Below, one piece after another: positions 1 to 9,610 of a DNA stretch of 43,128 nt (positions are counted from its first letter, which is position 1; each line of letters starts with the position of its first letter). Source of the DNA: Actinomycetes bacterium (lineage in GTDB: Bacteria; Actinomycetota; Acidimicrobiia; Acidimicrobiales; RAAP-2); contig JAJXXA010000128.1 of NCBI GenBank assembly GCA_021781335.1, positions 1-43,128 on the forward strand, given 5' to 3'. Under the pieces are notes generated by a model. That model made no database searches. It had not been told where the DNA came from and saw only the letters and a program-made list of their open reading frames with translations. Both the position numbers and the translations under genes were made by a program.

Positions 1-1564
<1,564 letters not shown>

Positions 1565-1570
1565 GGGTCA

Positions 1571-1576
1571 AGGATA
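1571..1576 (-). promoter_or_regulatory. -10 box of a leaderless phoU promoter
   Basis: On the minus strand TATCCT is followed by six bases and the phoU ATG, which would place the transcription start at or next to the start codon. No good -35 hexamer is visible. The perfect 8-bp palindrome ACACGTGT (1585-1592) lies just upstream, between phoU and rmuC. Confidence 0.45.
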
Positions 1577-1631
1577 TCGGTGTGACACGTGTTCTCTAGG
1601 GTGGGGGCGAGACGAACGGATGGGAGGCGCA

Positions 1632-2954
1632 ATGTCGATAGTTCTCGGTGGTGTCGTGGGCGTGGTGCTCGGCGCGGCTGTGGCGTGGATGCTCACAGCG
1701 AAGAAGACCCAGAGCCTGCGCGACGCTCTCGCCAAGTCCACCCAGGACCTTGCGGTGCGCGACACGCAACTGCACGCGGCCAATGAGATGCTCGAGCGTG
1801 AGCGCGCCGAGCGCGCGGCCGCCCTCGAGGGGTTGGAGGTGACCTTTGAGAACACGTCCAATCGAGTCCTCAGTCGCACGGTTGCCGAATTCAACCAGTC
1901 CCAGGAGCAGGTGCTCAAAGAGCGCGATTCGAAACTCACCCACACCCTCAAGCCGCTCGAGGACCTGCTCGATGAGTACAAACGCAACCTCGCCGAATTC
2001 AACAAAGAGCACGTCGGGGCACTGTCTGACGTGAAGAGCAAGGCCGTCGAGTTGCTCGAGGCCCAACAGAAGTCTCAGGCCGAGACCCGTCGTCTCAATC
2101 AACTGCTCGGGCGCGGAGACCAGCGCGGCAAGTGGGGCGAGATCCAACTGGCCAACGTGATGGAGGCGTCGGGGCTGCGTCGCAACATCGACTACGACTT
2201 GCAGGTAAGTGGCGTCAACGATTCGGGAAAGTCACTGCGACCTGACTGCATTGTGAAGATGCCCAACGGCGCGAGCATCGCGGTGGACGCGAAGTTTCCC
2301 TTCGACGACTTCGAGCGGGCGCTCGCGAGCGAGGACGTTGATGAGCGTCGACGCCATTACGACGAATTCGCGAAGAAGTTGCGAGGCCACGTGAAGACCT
2401 TGCGCGAGAAGTCCTATTGGGAGATCATCACACCCGCGCCCGAGTTCACGGTTTGTTTCGTGCCGAGTGACGCCGCCATCACCGCGGCGTTCGACGCCGA
2501 CCCGACGTTGCACGCCTACGCCGCGACCGAGCGGGTCCTGGTCGTCGGCCCGACCAACCTATTGTCGCTGCTCTGGTCGGTGGCCTTCGTCGTTCGCCAA
2601 CATGAAGCGCAAGTCAACGCCAAAGAGATCCTCGACATGGCAGAAAAGATCGTCGACCGGATTCGACTCGTCGCGGAGCCCATCTCCAAACTCGGTCGCT
2701 CACTCAACGACACGGTGAACAACTACAACCAGATGGTCAAGTCCGTCGAGTCGAGACTCATTGTCTCGGCGCGTGAGATTCGACGCCTCGGTGGTGCCCA
2801 GCGCGCTAAGGCGGTGCCAGATCTCAACAGTATCCACGAGGCACCCGTCGCGCTCAATGACGCGAAGTGGGGGATCGGACCCGCGACGCCCCTGCTCGAA
2901 GGCGCTTCTGAGATCATTGACCTCGATGACTTTGAGGAGCTCGACGAGGAGTGA
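1632..2954 (+). CDS. rmuC: RmuC-family DNA recombination protein
   Basis: A 440-residue protein of the RmuC family, implicated in limiting inversions at short inverted repeats and carrying a PD-(D/E)XK-like nuclease fold. An N-terminal membrane helix (about residues 3-22) is followed by a long coiled coil (about 25-160), then the conserved core: RGKWGEIQL near residue 165, RPDCIVKMPN near 204 and IAVDAKFPF near 216, supplying the D...DAK nuclease-type residues. The ATG at 1632 was chosen because GGGAGG lies four bases upstream and because the protein begins directly with the membrane anchor. The frame stays open far upstream, but that part is antisense to phoU. The C-terminus is acidic. Confidence 0.92.
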   Translation: MSIVLGGVVGVVLGAAVAWMLTAKKTQSLRDALAKSTQDLAVRDTQLHAANEMLERERAERAAALEGLEVTFENTSNRVLSRTVAEFNQSQEQVLKERDSKLTHTLKPLEDLLDEYKRNLAEFNKEHVGALSDVKSKAVELLEAQQKSQAETRRLNQLLGRGDQRGKWGEIQLANVMEASGLRRNIDYDLQVSGVNDSGKSLRPDCIVKMPNGASIAVDAKFPFDDFERALASEDVDERRRHYDEFAKKLRGHVKTLREKSYWEIITPAPEFTVCFVPSDAAITAAFDADPTLHAYAATERVLVVGPTNLLSLLWSVAFVVRQHEAQVNAKEILDMAEKIVDRIRLVAEPISKLGRSLNDTVNNYNQMVKSVESRLIVSAREIRRLGGAQRAKAVPDLNSIHEAPVALNDAKWGIGPATPLLEGASEIIDLDDFEELDEE

Positions 2955-2990
2955 CGTGCCCGCTCGCGGGGCGTGATTGGGGTGAGTGAG

Positions 2991-2996
2991 TAAGTT
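2991..2996 (+). promoter_or_regulatory. -10 box of a leaderless promoter
   Basis: TAAGTT is followed by eight bases and the GTG start of the membrane-anchored protein. No Shine-Dalgarno is present. The -35 region is not recognisable. Confidence 0.4.
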
Positions 2997-3004
2997 CTTA
3001 CGTC

Positions 3005-4012
3005 GTGGCCCGCACCCGAGCACAACGTCGTCGACACACCGCCCTGCTCAGCATGGCGGTGATCGCCACGCTGCTCGTGCTGCTGTTCGCGCGTGACATA
3101 AGCCGCGCGGGTCACGGTGCGACCAGCCCACGACGCAGCGAGAACGAGAGCTTCGCGGCGCTGAGCAACGTGATGATCAGCCAAGAGAACGCCCTCGACA
3201 CCCGTCTCTCGTACTTGCTTGTCCACGGGGGATCTCTTTCGCGCCAGGTCTTCGCCGCACGCATGGCCCAGCTCCAACAGCAATTGCCCATGCTCCAGAC
3301 CGAGGGCTCGCGTCTTCGTCGACCGCTGCTCAAGCACAACATCAACGACACCATTGCCCAATTGACCGAGCAACGCATCGACGACTACCAGTTCCTGCTG
3401 AGCGCGGTGGCGGCGAATCTCTCAATGCCCTGGGCGACGCCGAGTAACGTCACGCCCGGACTCAGTGTCGCCACGGCCCAAGCGTCTCTGCTCGCAACCA
3501 GCCAGCAATGGAACCTGGCTCGTCGAGGCCTGCTCCTCGAACCTGGTCACGTGAGCTTGCTCGCGACCACCAGCGCGGTCGCACACCTCGATTTCGCAGC
3601 GGTGATGTCGAGGCTCTCCCAGTCGCCCTCGCTGACCCTGACGAGGGGAATCGGCATCAGCGCGGTCAGCGTCTCGCCGGCGGCGTTACCGGCGCCCACG
3701 GGTGAAATCTTGTTACCCCCGACCAACGCCGTCCATCTGGGGGTCACCGTGAGCAACGCGAGTTACGCCACCCAGCCCGTCACGTTGACAATCGTGCTTA
3801 CCCCGGCGGGCGCCTCGGGCGTGGCCCAGCGCCAGAGCATGTCGGTGACCCTAAGACCGCTGGCCTCCTACGCGTTTGTGCCCAAGATCTTGAACATCGC
3901 GGCGAGCGAACACGCGACGTTGACCCTCAGTCTGGCCGGCGCCCCGAGCGGGCCCGCCATGGTGCGAAGCCGCCGCTACACGGTCGTCGTCTCGCCCTCG
4001 GGCAACGGTTGA
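3005..4012 (+). CDS. Membrane-anchored protein of unknown function
   Basis: A 335-residue protein I do not recognise. A basic N-terminus (ARTRAQRRRH) precedes one hydrophobic segment (about residues 13-28), so it is probably an inner-membrane protein with its bulk outside. Residues about 50-125 are helical with many Gln/Leu. The C-terminal third (about 235-330) is rich in Val, Thr and Ser with alternating hydrophobics (LGVTVSNASYATQPVTLTIV), resembling an Ig-like or other beta-sandwich domain. The start is GTG. TAAGTT lies eight bases upstream and there is no Shine-Dalgarno, so a leaderless mRNA is likely. It lies between rmuC and gltA with no functional link visible. Confidence 0.75.
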   Translation: MARTRAQRRRHTALLSMAVIATLLVLLFARDISRAGHGATSPRRSENESFAALSNVMISQENALDTRLSYLLVHGGSLSRQVFAARMAQLQQQLPMLQTEGSRLRRPLLKHNINDTIAQLTEQRIDDYQFLLSAVAANLSMPWATPSNVTPGLSVATAQASLLATSQQWNLARRGLLLEPGHVSLLATTSAVAHLDFAAVMSRLSQSPSLTLTRGIGISAVSVSPAALPAPTGEILLPPTNAVHLGVTVSNASYATQPVTLTIVLTPAGASGVAQRQSMSVTLRPLASYAFVPKILNIAASEHATLTLSLAGAPSGPAMVRSRRYTVVVSPSGNG

Positions 4013-4076
4013 TCAGCCCAGCCGACTCGCGAGTTCGCCTACGATGGGCACGCCCCCTAAGTTGAAGTGAGGAACC

Positions 4077-5348
4077 ATGACCGAGTCCATTACGGTGGTT
4101 GACAATCGCACTGGAGAAACTCGAGAAATTCCTATCGAGAACGGTGGCATCGCCGCCAAGGAATTCTCTAAAGCCGTGCCGGGTGTGTGGTTTTACGACC
4201 CGGGCTTCATGTCGACCGCTGCGGCGGAGTCGGCGATCACCTACCTCGACGGGGACGCGGGCATCCTTCGCTACCGCGGGTATCCCATCGAACAACTCGC
4301 GGAGAAGTCAACCTACCTCGAGGTCGCGTACTTGTTGAACCACGGCGAGTTGCCCACCGCGGAGCAGGCTGCGCAGTGGGAGCGTGAGATCACCTATCAC
4401 ACGTTCATCCACGAGAACGTGCGCAAGCGCTTCCTCGAAGGCTTCAACTACGACGCGCACCCCATGGGCATGCTGGTCTCGGCGATTGCCGCGTTGTCGA
4501 CGTATTACAAAGAGGCCAAGGTCCTCGACGACCCCGAGGTGCTCCATAAGCAGGTCGTGCGTCTGATCGCGAAGATGCCCACGCTCGCCGCGGCCGCGCA
4601 CCGTTTCTCGGTGGGTATGCCCTTTGTCTACCCCGACAACACGCTCGGCTACACCCAGAACTTCCTCTCGATGATGTGGAAGGTCGCCGAGCCTCGCTAC
4701 GAACCGGACCCCATCCTGGCGCGGGCCCTCGACGTGCTGTTCATCCTGCACGCCGATCACGAGCAGAACTGCGGCACGACCGCGATGCGCGTGGTGGGCT
4801 CGTCGCACGGCGACCCCTACAGTGCGACCGCGGCCGCGACGGCTGCCCTGTACGGACCTCGTCACGGTGGCGCGAACGAGGCGGTGCTCAAGATGCTCAC
4901 CAAGATCGGCAGCATCGAGAACATCCCCGCCTTCATCGAGACGGTCAAGCAGGGTAAGACCAAGCTCGAAGGTTTCGGACACCGCGTCTACAAGAACTTC
5001 GACCCGCGCGCGACCATCATCAAGATGACCGCCGACTCCGTGTTCAGCGTCACGGGCAAGAACCCACTGCTCGACATCGCGCTCAAGCTCGAAGAGATCG
5101 CCCTGAAGGACGACTACTTCATCTCACGACGTCTCTACCCGAACGTCGACTTCTATTCGGGTCTCATCTATCAGGCCATGGGCTTTCCGCCCGAGATGTT
5201 CACGGTGCTCTTTGCGATCCCGCGCACCTCGGGTTGGCTCGCGCACTTCCAAGAGCTCCTCGAACAAGACGTCAAGATCGCTCGACCGCGTCAGCTCTAC
5301 ATCGGCTCGGCACAGCGTGAGTACGTGCCCATGTCCGAGCGCAACTAA
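4077..5348 (+). CDS. gltA: Citrate synthase
   Basis: Condenses oxaloacetate with acetyl-CoA to citrate, the entry step of the TCA cycle. The 423-residue length and the N-terminal beta-rich domain (about residues 1-50) before the helical core match the GltA/type II group. Catalytic residues are visible: His263 in GPRHGGAN, His302 in GFGHRVYK and Asp358 in NVDFYSG. The arginine-containing ARPRQLYIG motif lies near the C-terminus. The ATG has a good Shine-Dalgarno (GTGAGGA) just upstream. The stop codon overlaps that of the convergent DinB-fold gene by four bases. Confidence 0.97.
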   Translation: MTESITVVDNRTGETREIPIENGGIAAKEFSKAVPGVWFYDPGFMSTAAAESAITYLDGDAGILRYRGYPIEQLAEKSTYLEVAYLLNHGELPTAEQAAQWEREITYHTFIHENVRKRFLEGFNYDAHPMGMLVSAIAALSTYYKEAKVLDDPEVLHKQVVRLIAKMPTLAAAAHRFSVGMPFVYPDNTLGYTQNFLSMMWKVAEPRYEPDPILARALDVLFILHADHEQNCGTTAMRVVGSSHGDPYSATAAATAALYGPRHGGANEAVLKMLTKIGSIENIPAFIETVKQGKTKLEGFGHRVYKNFDPRATIIKMTADSVFSVTGKNPLLDIALKLEEIALKDDYFISRRLYPNVDFYSGLIYQAMGFPPEMFTVLFAIPRTSGWLAHFQELLEQDVKIARPRQLYIGSAQREYVPMSERN

Positions 5349-5812
5349 CGCGCTTCTAACGCCTCGAGGAGTTGGGCCGCGTGTTCGCGCGGGTGACGAG
5401 TGTAGGTCTCGAGCCACGTGGCGACGCTGTAGCGACCCGTTTCGCTGTGCTCGCCGTAACGCTCGAGGTCCTCGGGCGTGAGGCGCTTGACGATGTCGAG
5501 TGATGCGCTGCGCACGGCGCTGAAGACGTTGAGCGAGTGCTCGATCCCCATCTCTTGGTACCCGAGGCGTTCGCACTGCGCCCACGCCGCTTCGTCGTAG
5601 CCCTGGATCAGCGAGCCCACTGGTTCGGCCACGAGGCGACGAAGACGCGCGTAGGACTGGGCCTCGCTGTCGGCGATGTGGTGGACGATCTGTCGGCCAG
5701 ACCAGCCCTCGGCCACGTGATTGTCTATGTTCGCCTCGGTGATACGGGCCACTGCCTCTAAGAAGGCCTGGGTGCTGGCCTCGTAGTCGTGCGCGGCGGT
5801 GTCGAGGTTCAT
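5345..5812 (-). CDS. DinB-fold (DinB_2/YfiT-type) putative metalloenzyme
   Basis: A 155-residue protein with the DinB/YfiT four-helix bundle pattern, a superfamily that includes thiol-S-transferases (mycothiol- or bacillithiol-dependent) and many uncharacterised metal-binding proteins. Candidate metal ligands are a histidine in GRQIVHHIADSE (near residue 46) and two in YTRHPREHAAQL near the C-terminus, the usual three-His arrangement. The substrate is unknown. The start is probably leaderless: TAAGAT lies seven bases before the ATG on the minus strand. It converges with gltA and lies just downstream of tesB on the same strand. Confidence 0.82.
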   Translation of the reverse strand: MNLDTAAHDYEASTQAFLEAVARITEANIDNHVAEGWSGRQIVHHIADSEAQSYARLRRLVAEPVGSLIQGYDEAAWAQCERLGYQEMGIEHSLNVFSAVRSASLDIVKRLTPEDLERYGEHSETGRYSVATWLETYTRHPREHAAQLLEALEAR

Positions 5813-5819
5813 GGCTCGA

Positions 5820-5825
5820 ATCTTA
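5820..5825 (-). promoter_or_regulatory. -10 box of a leaderless promoter for the DinB-fold gene
   Basis: On the minus strand TAAGAT is followed by seven bases and the ATG, with no Shine-Dalgarno between. The box overlaps the last codons of tesB. The -35 is weak. Confidence 0.45.
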
Positions 5826-6692
5826 TGACGGGATGTGCTGCTTTGAAGGGTCGATCACTCTGGTCAAACCTTCTTGGACCATGGACACCTGCAACTGACC
5901 CGCTTGGTTGAAGAGGAAGCCGCGCGCGAGACCGCGTCCTCCGTGGGCAATGGGTGAATCGGTGTCGTAGAGCAGCCACTCGTCGGCGCGCACCTCGCGG
6001 TGGAACCACATGCAGTGGTCGAGGCTCGCGCCCATGAAGGTCCCGTCGTCCCAGCGGATGCTGTGGGGGGCGAGGATGGCGTCAAAGAGACTCATGTCAC
6101 TGGCGTAGGCGATCACGCACGCGTGCAGCAGCGGGTCCTCGGGCAGTTCACCGTCGGCCTTGATCCAGAGTCGCTGGCGGGGTTCTTTGCTTCGAAGCGG
6201 ACTCCACGGGAGTTCGCCGATGAAGCGTTGGTCAATGGGGTGTTGTCGCTTGAACCACTCGTCGATGTCACCGAATTCGCTTTGGACTCGTTCGAGCAGT
6301 GGCTTGATGGTCTCGGGTCCGGGCACGTCGGGCATCTCGAACTGATGTTCCAGACTCTGTTCTTCACTGTGAAAGCTGGCCTGCATGTTGTAGATCGCTC
6401 GCCCGTGCTGGATAGCGACGACGCGCCGGGTCGTGAAGCTCTTGCCGTCACGGATCCGGTCCACTTCATAGAGGATGGGTACGCGCGGGTCACCGGGTCG
6501 AAGAAAGTAGGAGTGCAGTGAGTGCACCGAGCCGTGCTGGACCGTGCGCCCCGCCGCCATCAGGGCTTGTGCGGCGACCTGGCCCCCGAAGGTCCGTTGA
6601 CGTTCCTCTTCGGGGTGACGACCGCGGTAGGTGTTGACTTCAATGGTCTCGAGGTCGAGCAAGTTCACCAGGAACTCTAGGGCTTGGGACAT
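5823..6692 (-). CDS. tesB: Acyl-CoA thioesterase II (TesB family)
   Basis: Hydrolyses medium- and long-chain acyl-CoA to fatty acid and CoA. The 289 residues form the expected double hot-dog fold. The N-terminal half carries RTFGGQVAAQALMAAGRTV, and the C-terminal half carries the catalytic triad known from E. coli TesB (Asp204, Thr228, Gln278). Here these align to Asp199 in YASDMSLF, Ser223 in GASLDHCMWFHR (Ser replacing Thr) and Gln273 in MVQEG. No strong Shine-Dalgarno precedes the ATG. It is divergent from the GtrA-like gene, with a 56-base gap holding both promoters. Confidence 0.95.
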   Translation of the reverse strand: MSQALEFLVNLLDLETIEVNTYRGRHPEEERQRTFGGQVAAQALMAAGRTVQHGSVHSLHSYFLRPGDPRVPILYEVDRIRDGKSFTTRRVVAIQHGRAIYNMQASFHSEEQSLEHQFEMPDVPGPETIKPLLERVQSEFGDIDEWFKRQHPIDQRFIGELPWSPLRSKEPRQRLWIKADGELPEDPLLHACVIAYASDMSLFDAILAPHSIRWDDGTFMGASLDHCMWFHREVRADEWLLYDTDSPIAHGGRGLARGFLFNQAGQLQVSMVQEGLTRVIDPSKQHIPS

Positions 6693-6735
6693 GGTTCCAT
6701 TGTGTCACTCACCGTCCCTGTCGTCGTGAGGCCAG

Positions 6736-6741
6736 TAGGCT
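6736..6741 (+). promoter_or_regulatory. -10 box of a leaderless promoter for the GtrA-like gene
   Basis: TAGGCT is followed by seven bases and the ATG at 6749. The intervening GGGG is a poor Shine-Dalgarno at that distance, so a leaderless transcript is the simpler reading. Confidence 0.4.
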
Positions 6742-6748
6742 AGCGGGG

Positions 6749-7255
6749 ATGCCTAGACGAATTAGTGACATTCTTGCGTGGTCGCGAACGCACCAAGGCA
6801 AGAAACTCATTCGATTCTTCGTCAGTTCGGTCTTGACGACACTCGTGTCGCTCAGCGTGATTCTGATCACCTACGGTTTTCGAATCTTTCACGGTGTCAT
6901 CGAAGCAACGCTGTGCGGCAACGTCGTGGCGATCATCCCCTCGTACTATCTGAATCGGGCCTGGGCGTGGGGTAAGCGCGGCAAGAGTCACTTCCGCAAC
7001 GAAGTGGTGCCCTACTGGAGCATGTCGTTTCTCGGCATCGCGTTCTCGCTGCTCGGCGCCGCCTGGGTGAAGCACATGGTCCACACCCACAACTGGGCTC
7101 ACGTCATCAACACCCTGATGGTCGCCGGTGTCAACCTCTTGAGCTTCACGATCTTTTGGATCTTGAAGATCCTGCTCTTCAATCGGATCTTTCACACCGA
7201 CAAGCTGCACGACATCGAGGCGCACCTCGTCGCCGAGGAACAGATCGCGAACTAG
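6749..7255 (+). CDS. GtrA-like membrane protein
   Basis: A 168-residue protein with four predicted membrane helices (about residues 20-42, 48-66, 88-106 and 118-142), matching the GtrA/DPMS-like family. Members assist transfer of polyprenyl-linked sugars across the membrane or help glycan assembly. The family signature after helix 2 is visible as SYYLNRAWAWGKRGKSHF. The C-terminal tail after the last helix is hydrophilic and cytoplasmic. A GT-C mannosyltransferase lies 740 bases downstream on the same strand, but a minus-strand gene and a tRNA lie between, so joint function in envelope glycan synthesis is only a suggestion. Confidence 0.85.
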   Translation: MPRRISDILAWSRTHQGKKLIRFFVSSVLTTLVSLSVILITYGFRIFHGVIEATLCGNVVAIIPSYYLNRAWAWGKRGKSHFRNEVVPYWSMSFLGIAFSLLGAAWVKHMVHTHNWAHVINTLMVAGVNLLSFTIFWILKILLFNRIFHTDKLHDIEAHLVAEEQIAN

Positions 7256-7267
7256 TCGCGACGGGCC

Positions 7268-7756
7268 TCAGTCACGAAAGTTCGTGAACTGCAGCGGCAC
7301 CGCCATGTCGGCCTCTTTGAAGAACGCGATGGCCTGTTGGAGGTCGTCACGCTGCTTGCCGGTGACGCGAACCTGGTCGCCCTGGATCGAGGAGCTGAGG
7401 TTCTTCACGCCCATCTCCTTGACCATCTTGTTGATCTGTTTGCCGACCTCTTGGCTGATGCCCGCCTTCAGTGTGACCTTTTGACGCGCGGCGCCCTGAC
7501 TCGCTTCTTCGATCTTGCCCGGGTCGAGGGTCTTTAGTGAGACCGAGCGCTTCACCAGTTTCTCCTCGAGCAGCTGGTAGAGCGCTCGAAGTCGGTCTTC
7601 GGTCGAGGCGGAGAGTGTGAGTTCCTTCTCACCAAAGGTGATGGTGGCGTTGGTGCCCTTGAAGTCGAAGCGGGTCGTCGCTTCACGGTTGGCCTGATCG
7701 ACCGCGTTTCTCACCTCTTGAAGGTCGATCTCCGAGACAATGTCAAAACTGGGCAT
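7268..7756 (-). CDS. yajQ: YajQ-family nucleotide-binding protein
   Basis: A 162-residue YajQ/UPF0234 protein; relatives bind nucleotides, and in Xanthomonas a member acts as a cyclic-di-GMP effector. The N-terminus PSFDIVSEIDLQEVRNAVDQ and the segment TRFDFKGTNATI are diagnostic, and the C-terminal VRVTGKQRDDLQQAI is conserved. The frame stays open 44 codons further upstream, but that stretch runs through tRNA-Tyr, and family members start at MPSFD. No Shine-Dalgarno is present, but TACGAT lies seven bases before the ATG, so translation is probably leaderless. It converges with the GtrA-like gene (12-base gap). Confidence 0.94.
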   Translation of the reverse strand: MPSFDIVSEIDLQEVRNAVDQANREATTRFDFKGTNATITFGEKELTLSASTEDRLRALYQLLEEKLVKRSVSLKTLDPGKIEEASQGAARQKVTLKAGISQEVGKQINKMVKEMGVKNLSSSIQGDQVRVTGKQRDDLQQAIAFFKEADMAVPLQFTNFRD

Positions 7757-7763
7757 GCACAAA

Positions 7764-7769
7764 TCGTAG
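7764..7769 (-). promoter_or_regulatory. -10 box of a leaderless yajQ promoter
   Basis: On the minus strand TACGAT is followed by seven bases and the yajQ ATG, close to the sigma-A consensus TAnnnT and placed for transcription starting at the ATG. It lies back to back with the tRNA-Tyr promoter. Confidence 0.5.
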
Positions 7770-7783
7770 ATGCTCGGGGCCCA

Positions 7784-7814
7784 TTGGAAGTGGGTCGGTG
7801 CGGCCAAGTAGGAT
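7784..7814 (+). promoter_or_regulatory. tRNA-Tyr promoter
   Basis: TTGGAA (7784-7789) and TAGGAT (7809-7814) are separated by 19 bases. Transcription would begin about one base before the mature tRNA 5' end at 7822. The same -35 hexamer and 19-base spacer occur before tRNA-Thr. Confidence 0.55.
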
Positions 7815-7821
7815 TCTCGAC

Positions 7822-7906
7822 GGGTCGGTGCCCGAGCGGCCAATGGGATCTGGCTGTAAACCAGACGGCTTTGCCTACGGGGGTTCAAATCCCTCCCGGC
7901 CCACCA
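7822..7906 (+). tRNA. tRNA-Tyr (GTA)
   Basis: Class II tRNA of 85 bases with encoded CCA. The acceptor stem GGGTCGG pairs with CCGGCCC (one G-T). The anticodon stem TCTGG/CCAGA closes the loop CTGTAAA with anticodon GTA at 7856-7858. A long variable arm (CGG..CTTTG..) and a T-arm with GTTCAAAT complete the fold. The long variable arm plus GTA fits tyrosine. Confidence 0.95.
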
Positions 7907-7907
7907 C

Positions 7908-7935
7908 GGTCAATCCAGCGAATGCTGGATTGACC
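7908..7935 (+). terminator. Perfect 12-bp hairpin after tRNA-Tyr (T-less terminator candidate)
   Basis: GGTCAATCCAGC (7908-7919) and GCTGGATTGACC (7924-7935) form a perfect 12-bp stem with a GAAT loop, starting one base after the encoded CCA. There is no T-tract. It probably terminates or 3'-processes the tRNA-Tyr transcript; hairpins without U-tracts are common in Actinobacteria. Confidence 0.65.
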
Positions 7936-7993
7936 ACGCCCGGAATTGGATGTGCGGACTACGGTGGCAACTGATCGAGGCGAGAGGAGCGGT

Positions 7994-9610
7994 GTGGGAC
8001 GACTGACGTCGTGGGCACGCGCGGTTCGTCACGCCTACGAACGAAGTGCGGTCTGGTTCGAGTCGGGCGTGCAACTGCTCGAGCGTCGCTATACGCCACT
8101 GGGTCGTTTCACGCCGGGGCCCTTCGAAGGCTGGTCGTTCCTCTGGCAACCGGCGCTGCTCGGGTTCGTCGCCATGGCGCTCATCCTCGCGGGCGGCTCT
8201 TTCACCAACTCGCCCTTCAAGTTCAACTTCCCCAAGACCTGGTTCTTCGGCGAGCCGGTCATACCGCTGCCCATCTCCAACACCAGTGAGACCAAGTTCT
8301 TGCTGTCGATCATCTTGGTCTACGGCGGGCTCTTGTTGTTGATGCGCGTGTGGCTGCGGTTGTCTGAGGTGATGAAGCTGCACCCGGGTGCGTCGATCAA
8401 GTCGCTGTGGTGGATGCTGCTGCTCTGGGCTGCGCCCATGATCGTCGCGCCACCGATGTTCTCTCGTGACGTCTTTAGCTACGCGGCCCAAGGCGAGATG
8501 ACGGGATATCACCTCAGTCCCTATATTTTGGGCCCTTTTTCACTGGGTTCGAGCCCCTACGTCTCACCCGTCGACCCGCTGTGGGGTAACGCGCCCGCAC
8601 CCTATGGACCCCTGTTCTTGTTCCTCGACGGGTCGATCGACCGGCTCACCCTTCACAACCAGCTCGCCACGGTCGTCGGGCTTCGCCTCTTAGAGGTGAT
8701 CGCGGTCGCCATGATCGGTTACGGCATCGTCCTGCTCGCTCGCGCCATGAATCGCGACCCCGGTGAGGCGTTCGTGCTCAGCGCGATGAACCCGCTCGTG
8801 CTGTTGACGCTCATTGGTGGTGCCCACAACGACGCCATCATGACGGGATTCTTGGTGATCGGCATTGGACTGGCGGTGAAGAAGAGACCGATCTGGGCGC
8901 TGTTCTTCGTGTCGTGCGCGGCGGCGATCAAGGCACCGGCGGCGCTCGGGCTGGCGTTCGTTGCTTGGACGTGGCTCGGGCCGCGCGCGAGCTTTCGTGA
9001 ACGCTTACGACCAATCGCCATCGCGACCTTGGTCGCGGGGGCGGTGCTCGCGGTCTCGACCCAGCTCGCGGGGTTCGGCTTCGGGTGGGTGAAGAATCTT
9101 CTGTCCAACGGCACGGTGCGCTCCTGGGCCGCACCCGCCACCGGCGCGGGCATGGCGATCACCAATATTGCCCACGCCATTGGCCTGTCGTCACTGCGAC
9201 TCGCCCCGGTGCTCTCGGTGACGCGCCTGCTCGGGTTGCTCACCGCGGCGGGTTTCGCGTTATGGCTCTTCTTCAACGCCGAGCGAAGAGGGTGGGTGCG
9301 CTCGCTCGCGGTGGCGCTGCTGCTCTTCGTGGAACTTGGACCGGTGGTCCAGCCCTGGTATTTCGCCTGGGGTCTGGTACTGCTCGCCGCGAGTTACGAG
9401 GGGCGCGAGCACTTCTGGCTCTTGGCGCTGTCGATCACCGGACCCTTCATTGGACTCCCCGGGGGTCGTCAGCTCCTCGCGGGCCTCGTGCACAGTAATC
9501 CGCTGCTCATCGCGCTGGCGGTCGCGATCTTGGGTGGGGTGCTCGTACTGCCCATGGGCCGCTGGACCCAGTGGTCGTGGCCCGAGCAGGAGCTGGAACT
9601 GACGTCTTAA
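7994..9610 (+). CDS. mptB: MptA/MptB-family polyprenol-phosphomannose mannosyltransferase
   Basis: An integral membrane GT-C glycosyltransferase of 538 residues and about 12 membrane helices. Relatives MptA and MptB extend the alpha-1,6-mannan backbone of lipoglycans (lipomannan/lipoarabinomannan type) from polyprenol-phosphate-mannose on the outer face of the membrane. The loop after the second or third helix carries the family motif around DVFSYAAQGEMTGYHLSPY, with the acidic residue typical of GT-C enzymes, then PVDPLWGNAPAPYGPLFLF. GTG 7994 was preferred because AGAGGAG lies four bases upstream; TTG 7946 and GTG 7952 are in-frame alternatives. The stop codon overlaps that of the convergent acetyltransferase by four bases. 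The acceptor is unknown and MptA versus MptB cannot be settled here. Confidence 0.82.
   Translation: MGRLTSWARAVRHAYERSAVWFESGVQLLERRYTPLGRFTPGPFEGWSFLWQPALLGFVAMALILAGGSFTNSPFKFNFPKTWFFGEPVIPLPISNTSETKFLLSIILVYGGLLLLMRVWLRLSEVMKLHPGASIKSLWWMLLLWAAPMIVAPPMFSRDVFSYAAQGEMTGYHLSPYILGPFSLGSSPYVSPVDPLWGNAPAPYGPLFLFLDGSIDRLTLHNQLATVVGLRLLEVIAVAMIGYGIVLLARAMNRDPGEAFVLSAMNPLVLLTLIGGAHNDAIMTGFLVIGIGLAVKKRPIWALFFVSCAAAIKAPAALGLAFVAWTWLGPRASFRERLRPIAIATLVAGAVLAVSTQLAGFGFGWVKNLLSNGTVRSWAAPATGAGMAITNIAHAIGLSSLRLAPVLSVTRLLGLLTAAGFALWLFFNAERRGWVRSLAVALLLFVELGPVVQPWYFAWGLVLLAASYEGREHFWLLALSITGPFIGLPGGRQLLAGLVHSNPLLIALAVAILGGVLVLPMGRWTQWSWPEQELELTS

Noticed and set aside
7757-7888. Upstream extension of yajQ by 44 codons
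   Set aside because: It would run through the tRNA-Tyr gene on the other strand; family proteins start at MPSFD.
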